A DNA stretch of 46,709 nucleotides, from contig NZ_JAAXLA010000053.1 of assembly GCF_012911935.1 (NCBI RefSeq), positions 1-46,709 of the forward strand, read 5' to 3'. Position 1 is the first letter of the stretch; each line of letters begins with the position of its first letter. Origin of the DNA: Pseudonocardia acidicola (GTDB taxonomy: Bacteria > Actinomycetota > Actinomycetes > Mycobacteriales > Pseudonocardiaceae). Below the pieces are notes generated by a model. The model made no database searches, was not told the origin of the DNA, and saw nothing but the letters and a program-made list of their open reading frames with translations. Below are positions 8,018 to 15,397 of this stretch, one piece after another. Both the position numbers and the translations under genes were made by a program.

Positions 8018-8033
8018 GCGGGCCCAGGCCCGC
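8018..8033 (-). terminator. Short hairpin after acnR-like gene
   Basis: GCGGGC / GCCCGC stem with a CCAG loop lies 10 bases past the stop of the minus-strand regulator. It is weak evidence for termination before the next operon. Confidence 0.3.
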
Positions 8034-8043
8034 CGGGTGCGGA

Positions 8044-8625
8044 TCAGGAGCGGCGGACGGCCTGCTCGACCAGGTCCAGCACGCCGTCCAGCTCGTCGGC
8101 CGGCAGACCCATCGTCAGGTGGGAGACGAGCCCCTCCAGCATGAGCTCGAGGTACTGGGCGAGCACCGGCACCGGCACGTCGTCGCGCAGCGCGCCCGCG
8201 GCGGCCTGCCGCTCCAGCCGGGTGCGGGTGGCGGCCGTCAGCTCGGCGGAGTGCGCCTGCCAGCGCTCCCGGAACTCCGGGTCGGTGCGCAGCCGGCGGG
8301 AGACCTCCAGCCGGGTGCCGAGCCAGCTGAGGTCGTCGGCGTCGGTGCCGTTCCCGGCGCCCACCAGCAGCTCGCGCATCACCTGGACCAGGCCCTGTCT
8401 GGCGACCACGTCGGCCATCCGGCGCGCGTCCTGCTCGGCGAGAGCCAGGAACAGCGCCTCCTTGTCCCGGAAGTAGTGGAAGATCGCACCGCGGGACAGC
8501 CCGGTGGTCTGCTCGAGCCGCCGGACCGTGGCGCCCTCGTAGCCGTAGCGGGCGAAGCAGGTCCGTGCGCCGTCGAGTATCTGCTGACGCCGCGCGGCGA
8601 GCTGATCGGTACTGACCCGGGGCAT
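8044..8625 (-). CDS. acnR: AcnR-like TetR repressor
   Basis: This 193-residue TetR regulator begins MPRVSTDQLAARRQQILDGA and continues ARYGYEGATVRRLEQTTGLS, then RGAIFHYFRDKEALFLALA. As I remember them, these blocks closely match Rv1474c of M. tuberculosis and AcnR of Corynebacterium, which repress aconitase. The C-terminus DGVLDLVEQAVRRS also fits. In those genomes the gene lies directly beside acn; here acn starts 13.6 kb away, with the egt operon in between. The ATG at 8625 lies 4 bases from a 30-bp palindrome, so autoregulation is likely. The family is certain; the AcnR identity is by recalled similarity. Confidence 0.75.
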   Translation of the reverse strand: MPRVSTDQLAARRQQILDGARTCFARYGYEGATVRRLEQTTGLSRGAIFHYFRDKEALFLALAEQDARRMADVVARQGLVQVMRELLVGAGNGTDADDLSWLGTRLEVSRRLRTDPEFRERWQAHSAELTAATRTRLERQAAAGALRDDVPVPVLAQYLELMLEGLVSHLTMGLPADELDGVLDLVEQAVRRS

Positions 8626-8628
8626 CCG

Positions 8629-8658
8629 GTCAGTATCCCGTACGTACGGATTGCTGAC
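8629..8658. promoter_or_regulatory. 30-bp palindrome upstream of acnR
   Basis: The perfect 12-bp core CCGTACGTACGG (8638-8649) is flanked by GTCAG on the left and CTGAC on the right, with imperfect bases between. It sits between the regulator start and the divergent egtA promoter, so it could control both genes. Confidence 0.7.
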
Positions 8659-8741
8659 GGCGCGGCCGGGTCCGAGGTGCGGCGGGCGGAGGTGCGCCGG
8701 CGAGCGATCGGTCAAGACCTGCGATTGTCGGGGGCCGAGGG

Positions 8742-8747
8742 TAGCGT
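8742..8747 (+). promoter_or_regulatory. -10 box of egtA, leaderless start
   Basis: TAGCGT fits the actinobacterial TAnnnT -10 and lies 8 bases before the GTG at 8756. The transcript would therefore begin at or next to the start codon; no ribosome site precedes it. Confidence 0.5.
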
Positions 8748-8755
8748 TTCCCGAC

Positions 8756-10159
8756 GTGGCGCAGGACGCGGGGATCATGCCGACGGCCCGGGGCCCCCTG
8801 GGCGCGCCGGTCGTGGTGACGGCGGACGACGGCTCGGGGCCGGACACCCTGCACACCTGCGCCGAGGCCGAGGCGTACGTCGCGTCGGTCTGCTTCAAGC
8901 ACGGGCCCCCGCGGCTGGCGGGCGTCGAACTCGAGTGGGTCCTGCACCGCTTCGACGCCCCGGCCGCGCCGGTCGACCTCTCGGTGCTCATCGCCGCCCT
9001 CGGCCCGCACACCCCGACCGCCCTCGATCCCGCCTCTCCCGCTCTCCCGCTTCCCGCCGGCTCCACCGTCACCATCGAGCCGGGCGGCCAGGTCGAGCTC
9101 GCCAGCCCCCCGCTGGCCGGCCTCGCCCCCCTCGTGCAGGCCGTCGAGACCGACATCGACGAGCTGCACCGCCTGCTCGCGGCGTACGGTCTGCGCCCCC
9201 AGCCCCGGGCGGCCGATCCCATCCGCCCGCCGCTGCGGGTCCTCGACCTCCCGCGCTACCGCGCGATGGAGCAGGCCTTCGACCGGATCGGCCCGTACGG
9301 CCGCACCGGCATGTGCGCCACCGCCGCGGTCCAGGTGTGCCTGGACGCGGGGGAGGGCCCCGACGTCGCCACCCGCTGGGCGGTCCTGCACGCACTCGGG
9401 CCGGTGCTGCTGGCCGCGTTCGCGAACTCGCCGGTGCTGCACGGGCGCCGCACCGGGTGGAAGTCCTCCCGGATGGCCACCTGGCTCTCGCTCGACCCGG
9501 CGCGGACCGCGCCGCCCACCTCCACCGACGGCGACCCGGCCGCGGCCTGGGCCGCGCGGGTGGTGCAGTCGCCGTTGTTGTGCGTGCGGCGCGACGGCCC
9601 GTGGGACGTCCCGGAGCGGGTCACCTTCGCCGACTGGGTGCACGGTGCCCTGCCCCGGCCGCCGACCACCGCCGACCTCGACTACCACATCTCCACGCTG
9701 TTTCCGCCGGTCCGCCCGCACGGCCACCTCGAGGTGCGCTACGTCGACGGGCAGGCCGGCCGCGAGTGGGCGCTGCCCACGGCGGTACTGGTCGCCCTGC
9801 TCTGCGACCCGTTCGCCGTGGATCGCGCGCTGGAGGCCTGCGAACCCGCGCGGGACCGCTGGATCTCCGCAGCACGGCACGGCCTCGCCGACCGGGTGCT
9901 GGCCCGGGCCGCGGGCACCGTGTTCGAGCTGGCCTGCGCCGCGGCACCCGATGCGGGGGCCTCCGCCGAACTGGTCGCCACGCTGGAGGAGGTCACCGAA
10001 CGCCGGGTGCTGCGCGGCCGATGTCCGGCCGACGACCCGACCCCGCCCGCCGAGCTGGCCGGCGGCGTGGCGACCGGTCATCCCGTGGACTGGGCCGGCC
10101 CCGCCTTCCCTCTCGATCCGACCGACCGACCGGGCACCCCGGAAGGAGACCGATCATGA
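8756..10159 (+). CDS. egtA: Glutamate-cysteine ligase of ergothioneine synthesis
   Basis: EgtA (GCS2-type ligase) joins glutamate to cysteine, giving gamma-glutamylcysteine for EgtB. The protein has 467 residues from the GTG at 8756, or 460 from the ATG at 8777; I prefer the GTG because a -10 box fits leaderless initiation. Motifs include GVELEWVLHRF, the glycine-rich VTIEPGGQVELASPP, the central DRIGPYGRTGMCATAAVQV, and HLEVRYVDGQ near residue 320. It is first in a four-gene operon, and its TGA overlaps the egtB ATG. Order and overlaps match other actinobacterial egt clusters. Confidence 0.92.
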   Translation: MAQDAGIMPTARGPLGAPVVVTADDGSGPDTLHTCAEAEAYVASVCFKHGPPRLAGVELEWVLHRFDAPAAPVDLSVLIAALGPHTPTALDPASPALPLPAGSTVTIEPGGQVELASPPLAGLAPLVQAVETDIDELHRLLAAYGLRPQPRAADPIRPPLRVLDLPRYRAMEQAFDRIGPYGRTGMCATAAVQVCLDAGEGPDVATRWAVLHALGPVLLAAFANSPVLHGRRTGWKSSRMATWLSLDPARTAPPTSTDGDPAAAWAARVVQSPLLCVRRDGPWDVPERVTFADWVHGALPRPPTTADLDYHISTLFPPVRPHGHLEVRYVDGQAGREWALPTAVLVALLCDPFAVDRALEACEPARDRWISAARHGLADRVLARAAGTVFELACAAAPDAGASAELVATLEEVTERRVLRGRCPADDPTPPAELAGGVATGHPVDWAGPAFPLDPTDRPGTPEGDRS

Positions 10160-11520
10160 CCGAGACCTCCACCGTTCCCGCACCCGCCGAGCTCGGCGCC
10201 GAGGGGCTGCGCGCGCACGTCGCGAGCCTGCTCGAGCGCAGCCGCGCGCGCAGCACCGCGCTCACCGACGCCGTCGACGAGGCCGATCTGGTCGCCCAGC
10301 ACTCGCCGTTGATGTCGCCGCTGGTCTGGGACCTCGCGCACATCGGCAGCCAGGAGGAACTGTGGCTGGTCCGTGACGCGGGCGGGCACCAGCCGCTGCG
10401 CCCGGAGATCGACGGGCTCTACGACGCGTTTCAGCACTCCCGCGCGAGCCGTGTCGATCTGCCGCTGCTGACCCCGCCCGAGACCCGCGCCTACGTCGCC
10501 GAGGTCCGGGACAAGGCCCTCGACGCCCTGGAGCGCAGCCCACTCACCGGCCGCCGTCTGGTCGACCGGGCCTTCGCGTTCGGGATGATCGTGCAGCACG
10601 AGCAGCAGCACGACGAGACGATGCTGGCCACCCACCAGTTGCGGGCCGGCGCACCGGTACTGCAGGCCGACGCCCCGCCCCCCGCGGCCGCCCCCCGCGG
10701 GGCCCGCGAGGTGCTGATCCCGGCCGGCCGGTTCACCCAGGGGACGTCCACCGAGCCGTGGGCGCTGGACAACGAGCGGCCCGCACACCCGGTCGATCTG
10801 CCCGCGTTCGTGATCGACGCCTACCCCGTGACCAACGGCGAGTACGCCGAGTTCATCGCCGGCGGTGGCTACGACGACCCGCGCTGGTGGACCGACGCCG
10901 GCTGGAAGCACCGCACCGAGGCCGGGCTGGTCGCCCCGCAGTTCTGGGAGCGGGACGCGTCGGGGCAGTGGTGGCGGCGCCGGTTCGGCGTCGTCGAGCC
11001 CGTTCCGGCCGACGAGCCGGTGGTACACGTGTGCTTCCACGAGGCCGCGGCCTACGCCGCGTGGGCGGGCAAGCGGCTGCCCACCGAGCCGGAGTGGGAG
11101 AAGGCCGCCCGGCACGATCCGGCCACCGGCCGGTCCCGGCGCTACCCCTGGGGCGACGAGGAGCCGACGCCCGCGCACGCCAACCTCGGCCAGCGCTACC
11201 TGCAGCCCGCACCGGTCGGGGCCTACCCGCGCGGGGTGTCGGCCCACGGGGTGCACCAGTTGATCGGCGACGTGTGGGAGTGGACGTCATCGGGCTGGGA
11301 GCCCTACCCGGGATTCGAGGTGTTCCCCTACCCCGAGTACTCGCAGGTGTTCTTCGGCGGCGACTACCGGGTGCTGCGCGGCGGCTCGTTCGGCACCGAT
11401 GCGGCCGCCATCCGGGGCACGTTCCGCAACTGGGACCACCCGATCCGCCGGCAGATCTTCTCCGGGTTCCGCTGCGCGCGGGACGCCACCGCAGCCGAGG
11501 CCGCGGAGGGCCGGCTGTAG
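10156..11520 (+). CDS. egtB: Ergothioneine sulfoxide synthase
   Basis: EgtB is the iron enzyme that inserts the sulfur of gamma-glutamylcysteine into hercynine using oxygen. The 454-residue protein has an N-terminal DinB_2 domain with the iron ligands in DLAHIGSQEEL and HEQQHDE (HxxxHxE). The C-terminal formylglycine-generating-enzyme-like domain shows NGEYAEFIAGGGY, LPTEPEWEKAAR, GDVWEWTSSGWEPYPGF, VLRGGSFGTD and FRNWDHPIRRQIFSGFRCARD split across the end. The last block is typical of mycobacterial EgtB rather than selenoneine synthase SenA, as far as I can judge by eye. The ATG at 10156 overlaps the egtA stop and follows GGAAGGAG. Confidence 0.95.
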   Translation: MTETSTVPAPAELGAEGLRAHVASLLERSRARSTALTDAVDEADLVAQHSPLMSPLVWDLAHIGSQEELWLVRDAGGHQPLRPEIDGLYDAFQHSRASRVDLPLLTPPETRAYVAEVRDKALDALERSPLTGRRLVDRAFAFGMIVQHEQQHDETMLATHQLRAGAPVLQADAPPPAAAPRGAREVLIPAGRFTQGTSTEPWALDNERPAHPVDLPAFVIDAYPVTNGEYAEFIAGGGYDDPRWWTDAGWKHRTEAGLVAPQFWERDASGQWWRRRFGVVEPVPADEPVVHVCFHEAAAYAAWAGKRLPTEPEWEKAARHDPATGRSRRYPWGDEEPTPAHANLGQRYLQPAPVGAYPRGVSAHGVHQLIGDVWEWTSSGWEPYPGFEVFPYPEYSQVFFGGDYRVLRGGSFGTDAAAIRGTFRNWDHPIRRQIFSGFRCARDATAAEAAEGRL

Positions 11521-11568
11521 TGCCGGGGATCGCACGTCCGGCCGCCGCCGGGGCCGGGCGCTAGGGGC

Positions 11569-12354
11569 ATGTGCCGGCATCTGGCCTACCTCGGACCGCC
11601 GACGACGCTGTCGGCGTTGCTGCTCGACCCTCCCCACGGGTTGGTGCACCAGTCCTACGCCCCGGCGGACATGCGCGGCGGGGGGACGATCAACGCCGAC
11701 GGGTTCGGCGCCGGTTGGTACCCGGGCCCGGCGGCCGATGCGGTGCGCTACCGCAGCGACAAGCCGATCTGGTCCGACGTCGCGTTCTCCGCGCTGGCCG
11801 GCGTCACGAGCAGCACCGCGGTGCTCGCCGCGGTCCGCTCGGCCACCGTCGGCATGCCGGTGACCCCGACGGCCGCCGCGCCGTTCGGGGAGGGGCGCTG
11901 GCTGTTCAGCCACAACGGGGTCGTCCGCGGCTGGCCGGACTCGGTGGCCGGCCTCGCCGCGTCGCTGCCGGTCACCGACCTGCTGACGCTCGACGCGCCG
12001 ACCGATGCCGCGCTGCTCTGGGCGCTGGTGCGGCACCGGCTGCGTGCCGGCGACGAGCCGGGCCGGGTGCTCGCCGAGACCGTGCTCGCCGTCGACGCCG
12101 CGGCCCCGGGTTCCCGGCTCAACCTGTTGCTCACCGACGGCGAGCGGATCTGGGCCACGGCCTGGGACCACGCCCTGGCCGTCCGCACCGAACCCGGGGC
12201 CGAGGCTGCGGTCACCGTCGCCTCCGAGCCCGTCGATCCACTACCCGGCTGGGCGCACGTGCCCGACCGGCACCTGGTGACGGCCCAGCCGGGCCGCTGC
12301 CGGTTCGAAGCGCTCATGACAGAGAAGTCCGAGAAGCCCCGGGGAGTCCGATGA
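11569..12354 (+). CDS. egtC: Ergothioneine biosynthesis gamma-glutamyl amidohydrolase
   Basis: EgtC removes the glutamyl group from the EgtB product. This 261-residue class II glutamine-amidotransferase-like hydrolase starts MCRHLAYLGPP, with Cys2 as the N-terminal nucleophile after Met removal. GGTINADGFGAGWYP and LFSHNGVVRGW are the other active-site loops. The ATG at 11569 lies 48 bases after egtB, and the stop overlaps egtD (ATGA). No other function is likely in this context. Confidence 0.93.
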   Translation: MCRHLAYLGPPTTLSALLLDPPHGLVHQSYAPADMRGGGTINADGFGAGWYPGPAADAVRYRSDKPIWSDVAFSALAGVTSSTAVLAAVRSATVGMPVTPTAAAPFGEGRWLFSHNGVVRGWPDSVAGLAASLPVTDLLTLDAPTDAALLWALVRHRLRAGDEPGRVLAETVLAVDAAAPGSRLNLLLTDGERIWATAWDHALAVRTEPGAEAAVTVASEPVDPLPGWAHVPDRHLVTAQPGRCRFEALMTEKSEKPRGVR

Positions 12355-13322
12355 GCACCGCCCTGCTCGACGTCCACCTGACCGGCGCCGACGCCGACGC
12401 CGCCCTGCGCGCCGACGCCCGCGCCGGGCTCACCGCCGACCCCAAACAGTTGCCGCCCAAGTGGTTCTACGACGCCCGTGGCAGCGAGCTGTTCGAGAAG
12501 ATCACCGAGCTGCCGGAGTACTACCCGACCCGGACCGAGCGCGCGCTGCTGCTCGACAGCGTCGGCGAGATCGCCACCGCGTCCGGCGCCCACACCGTGG
12601 TCGAGCTGGGTTCGGGGTCGTCGTACAAGACCCGGGTGCTGCTCGACGCGTTCGCGAAGGCCGGAACGCTGCGTCGCTACGTGCCCCAGGACGTCAGCGA
12701 GTCGGCGCTGCGCGGCGCGATGGACGCGCTGGAGGAGGAGTATCCGGGTCTGGAACTGCACGGCGTGGTCGGCGACTTCACCCGCGACCTCGGCCGGCTG
12801 CCCCGTGGCGGCCGCCGGATGATCGCGTTCCTGGGCGGCACCATCGGCAACCTGCTGCCCGATGAGCGGGCCGCCTTCCTCGCACACGTCCGATCGGTGC
12901 TGGAGCCGGGGGAGCAACTGCTGCTGGGCACCGGGCTGGTCATCGACCCGGCGGTCCTGGTGCCGGCCTACGACGACGCCGCCGGGGTGACCGCCGAGTT
13001 CAACCGCAACGTGCTGCGGGTGCTCAACCGCGAACTCGGGGCCGACTTCGACGAGGAGGCGTTCGCCCACGTCGCGTTGTGGGACGCCGAGAACGAGTGG
13101 ATCGAGATGCGGCTGCGTGCCGAGCGGGACATGACGGTGACCGTCGCCGAGCTCGATCTGACGGTGGCGTTTGCGGCGGGGGAGGAGATGCGCACCGAGG
13201 TGTCGGCGAAGTTCCGGCCCGACGGGGTGCGCGCGATGCTGGTCGACGCCGGGTTCGAGCTGACCCGGTGGTGGTCGGATCGCGACGGACGCTTCGGGCT
13301 GAGCCTGGGCACCGCGCTGTGA
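12351..13322 (+). CDS. egtD: L-histidine N-alpha-methyltransferase
   Basis: EgtD trimethylates histidine to hercynine with three S-adenosylmethionine. The 323-residue length is canonical. The SAM-binding motif VVELGSGSSYKTRVLL lies near residue 85, DVSESALRGA and FLGGTIGNLLPDE follow, and the histidine-binding part includes VLRVLNRELGADFDEEAF. The C-terminus RWWSDRDGRFGLSLGTAL is typical. GGGGAG lies just before the ATG. No egtE (C-S lyase) follows; that step may be done by a gene elsewhere. Confidence 0.95.
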   Translation: MSTALLDVHLTGADADAALRADARAGLTADPKQLPPKWFYDARGSELFEKITELPEYYPTRTERALLLDSVGEIATASGAHTVVELGSGSSYKTRVLLDAFAKAGTLRRYVPQDVSESALRGAMDALEEEYPGLELHGVVGDFTRDLGRLPRGGRRMIAFLGGTIGNLLPDERAAFLAHVRSVLEPGEQLLLGTGLVIDPAVLVPAYDDAAGVTAEFNRNVLRVLNRELGADFDEEAFAHVALWDAENEWIEMRLRAERDMTVTVAELDLTVAFAAGEEMRTEVSAKFRPDGVRAMLVDAGFELTRWWSDRDGRFGLSLGTAL

Positions 13323-13327
13323 CCCGG

Positions 13328-13357
13328 CCCGGCTCCCGGCGTGGCCGGTGAGCCGGG
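13328..13357 (+). terminator. Terminator hairpin of the egt operon
   Basis: A 13-bp stem (CCCGGCTC-CCGGC against GCCGG-T-GAGCCGGG, one bulge) with a 3-base loop begins 5 bases after the egtD stop. There is no T-run. Confidence 0.55.
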
Positions 13358-13391
13358 AAGACCGTGGTTCCGGACCGCACGCCCGGACCAT

Positions 13392-13397
13392 TAGCCT
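13392..13397 (+). promoter_or_regulatory. -10 box of the cupin gene
   Basis: TAGCCT lies 7 bases before the ATG at 13405, which lacks a ribosome site, so a leaderless start is likely. Confidence 0.5.
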
Positions 13398-13404
13398 GGC
13401 GCGC

Positions 13405-13869
13405 ATGGGCACGGACTGGCGCACCGACGGCGTACGCGTCATCCCCGGTGACGCGCTGGACACCAACACCCCGCAGACCCCGGGGATGCACCGCGCCGCC
13501 GCGGTGACCCATGGCCGGGTGGGAGCGGAGAAGCTGTGGGCCGGGACGGTCACCATCCACCCCGGCGCCCGGACCGGGGCGCACCACCACGGTGAGCTGG
13601 AGAGCGTGATCTACGTGGTGCGCGGCCGGGCCCGGATGCGCTGGGGCGAGAACCTCGAGTTCACCGCGGAGGCGGGACCGGGCGGGTTCATCTTCGTGCC
13701 GCCCTACGTGCCGCACCAGGAGATCAACGCCCTCGACGACGAGCCGCTGGAGTGTGTACTCACGCGCAGCGGCCAGGAGCCGATCGTGGTCAACCTCGAC
13801 ATCGACGGCGTCGCCGAGCCCGAGCACGTGCCCTGGGTGGACCCGGCTCATCCCGCGCCCGCCGGCTGA
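13405..13869 (+). CDS. Cupin-domain protein
   Basis: This 154-residue single-domain cupin has motif 1 PGARTGAHHHGELESVIYVVRG, with the His ligands HHH and a Glu, and motif 2 PGGFIFVPPYVPHQEIN with the second His. It should bind one metal ion. Substrate and reaction are unknown; relatives include dioxygenases, isomerases and small-molecule sensors. It follows the egt operon in the same direction but has its own leaderless promoter after a strong hairpin, so a link to ergothioneine is only positional. Confidence 0.85.
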   Translation: MGTDWRTDGVRVIPGDALDTNTPQTPGMHRAAAVTHGRVGAEKLWAGTVTIHPGARTGAHHHGELESVIYVVRGRARMRWGENLEFTAEAGPGGFIFVPPYVPHQEINALDDEPLECVLTRSGQEPIVVNLDIDGVAEPEHVPWVDPAHPAPAG

Positions 13870-13909
13870 CCCGCTGCAGAGCCCGGCGTGGAGCCCGCTC
13901 GCTCCAGTA

Positions 13910-13926
13910 GTCAATGAAACATTGAC
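13910..13926. promoter_or_regulatory. 17-bp palindrome, operator-like site 1
   Basis: GTCAATGAAACATTGAC has perfect 7-bp arms. It belongs to the same motif class as the paired sites at 14194 and 15098. The 414 bases from 13870 to 14283 contain these sites but no gene that I can support. Confidence 0.6.
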
Positions 13927-14193
13927 GCAACCTCAGCGGTGCGGCCGGCGGTCGGGGAGAAGCCGGTGAGTCCTCAGCAGCCGTGGCCGCGGTCCGGAGA
14001 GTGCGATGACCGGCGACCGATCGTGAACGGGCCGCGGTGACCGGGGCGCCCGCTGGTGCCGGCCGCGCGGGACCGCCGATCGACGAGGCAGTACCGGGGC
14101 CGGCCCCATGCCGGACGAGCGCCGGGCGCGCCCGCTTCGGATGCGCTCGTCCACACCGCAGGTCCGGCCTCTCGGCAACGGGCCCCTCTATCT

Positions 14194-14237
14194 GTCAATG
14201 ACAGATTGACACTCCTTGTCGTGAACCTGTCGTGGAC
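14194..14237. promoter_or_regulatory. Operator pair A (two 17-bp palindromes, 27-bp period)
   Basis: GTCAATGACAGATTGAC at 14194-14210 is followed, exactly 27 bases on, by GTGAACCTGTCGTGGAC at 14221-14237. The stretch aligns base by base with the pair upstream of the exporter gene (15098-15141), so this is a duplicated control region. No gene reading out of it is recognisable. Confidence 0.6.
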
Positions 14238-14283
14238 AGATGAACCCGGACGGACCCACGCGCGCCCGCAGGGCCGTCCCGGC

Positions 14284-15102
14284 TCAGGGCGCCAGTGCCT
14301 GGGCGAGCAGCACCAGCGCGCTGGTGCAGGCGAGCCCGACGACGGCCGGCCGGGTCCAGCCCCGGTCCAGGAACCGTCGGGCGGGGGAGGAGAGCAGGAA
14401 CCCGGCGAACATGAACGGGAGCAGCAGGGCGCCGGTGAGCAGACCGTCGAGACGGACCTGGCCGGCCGCGGCCAGGGAGAGCACCGACATCGCGGTGCCG
14501 GCCGTGAAGTAGGCGGCCATCGTGGACCGGATCCGCGCACCCCGCTCGCGCTGGTAGGCCAGGGCCACCGGCGGTCCGCCGATCGAGGACGCGGTGCCCG
14601 AGACGCCGCCGACCAGCCCGGCGACCATCAACGTGCGCGGCGTGGGATGCAATCGCCAGCGCAGGGCGGACAGGCCGGCGCACACCAGGACCGAGCCCGC
14701 GATCAGGATCGCGAACTTCCGCTGCGGCAGGGTGGCCACGGCCAGCACCCCGAGCGCCGTACCGGGCAGCCGGCCGACCAAGGCCCACCCGACGCCCCGC
14801 CAGTCCGTGTCCCCACGCTCCCGCGCCAGGCTGAGCAACGCGTGCGTTCCGGACAGCACCAGCAGTGGGACCGGGACGAGCCGCGGATCCAGAATCGCGA
14901 GCAGCGGCGCGGAGACCAGTGCGATGCCGAACCCCACCGTGCCCTGCACCAGGGCGCCGAGCGCGACGACGAGGCCGGCCAAGACGATCACCACGGACTC
15001 ACGGTAGGTGGTCGGCAGGCCATGAGTGCAGCGGGCCGGGGCGATCCGGTCGACGATGCGGACAGGACCCGCGCCTGCCCCGGTCGGTTCCTCAAATGTC
15101 AT
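14284..15102 (-). CDS. TauE/SafE-family membrane exporter
   Basis: This 272-residue integral membrane protein has about eight hydrophobic helices. The family's first repeat is VIVLAGLVVALGALVQGTVG and the second AGLVGGVSGTASSIGGPPVA. Relatives export sulfite, sulfoacetate, taurine-derived or other organic anions. The ATG at 15102 sits inside an operator palindrome, so translation may instead start at an internal GTG shortly before VIVLAGL (near 15002), which would match the family length better. The operator pair 15098-15141 overlies its promoter, so it is probably repressed by a regulator not found in this window. No sulfonate catabolic genes are adjacent. Confidence 0.85.
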   Translation of the reverse strand: MTFEEPTGAGAGPVRIVDRIAPARCTHGLPTTYRESVVIVLAGLVVALGALVQGTVGFGIALVSAPLLAILDPRLVPVPLLVLSGTHALLSLARERGDTDWRGVGWALVGRLPGTALGVLAVATLPQRKFAILIAGSVLVCAGLSALRWRLHPTPRTLMVAGLVGGVSGTASSIGGPPVALAYQRERGARIRSTMAAYFTAGTAMSVLSLAAAGQVRLDGLLTGALLLPFMFAGFLLSSPARRFLDRGWTRPAVVGLACTSALVLLAQALAP

Positions 15103-15141
15103 TGAATGATTGACGCTTCTAATCGTCAACCAACCGTTGAC
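15098..15141. promoter_or_regulatory. Operator pair B upstream of TauE/SafE gene
   Basis: GTCATTGAATGATTGAC (15098-15114) and GTCAACCAACCGTTGAC (15125-15141) are 17-bp palindromes 27 bases apart, the same spacing as pair A. They overlap the first possible start codon of the exporter. The following 256 bases up to 15397 hold nothing else that I recognise. Confidence 0.65.
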
Positions 15142-15397
15142 AACGAATCCGCGACGCAGACTCCGAGACGCCGGCTCACGGACGGCCCGCGAAGGAACCG
15201 CAGAGGCAGGCCCCCGGTGCCGGCCCGGGGTCGATCAGACCGCGGACGTGCTGGCCCGGCGGCCGTTCAGCCTGTCCGCCGGGCCCGCAACACGGCGTCG
15301 TGGACGGTGGTCGTCCGGCCTTCGGGTCACGATGACCAGCTCCGAGAGCACGGTCCCGGCGACAGGAGCGGGTCGACAAGGTCTCGCGCCGGCGGCG

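Noticed and set aside
4323..11520. A selenoneine (senABC-like) cluster formed by SelD and EgtB
   Set aside because: No SenB selenosugar synthase is present. The EgtB-like protein belongs to a full egtABCD operon and has mycobacterial EgtB end motifs. SelD is in a separate, oppositely oriented operon.
13933..14178. Minus-strand 81-codon frame starting just downstream of operator pair A
   Set aside because: It would fit the operator position, but it is Arg/Pro-rich, lacks a ribosome site and resembles nothing known. I do not support it as a gene.
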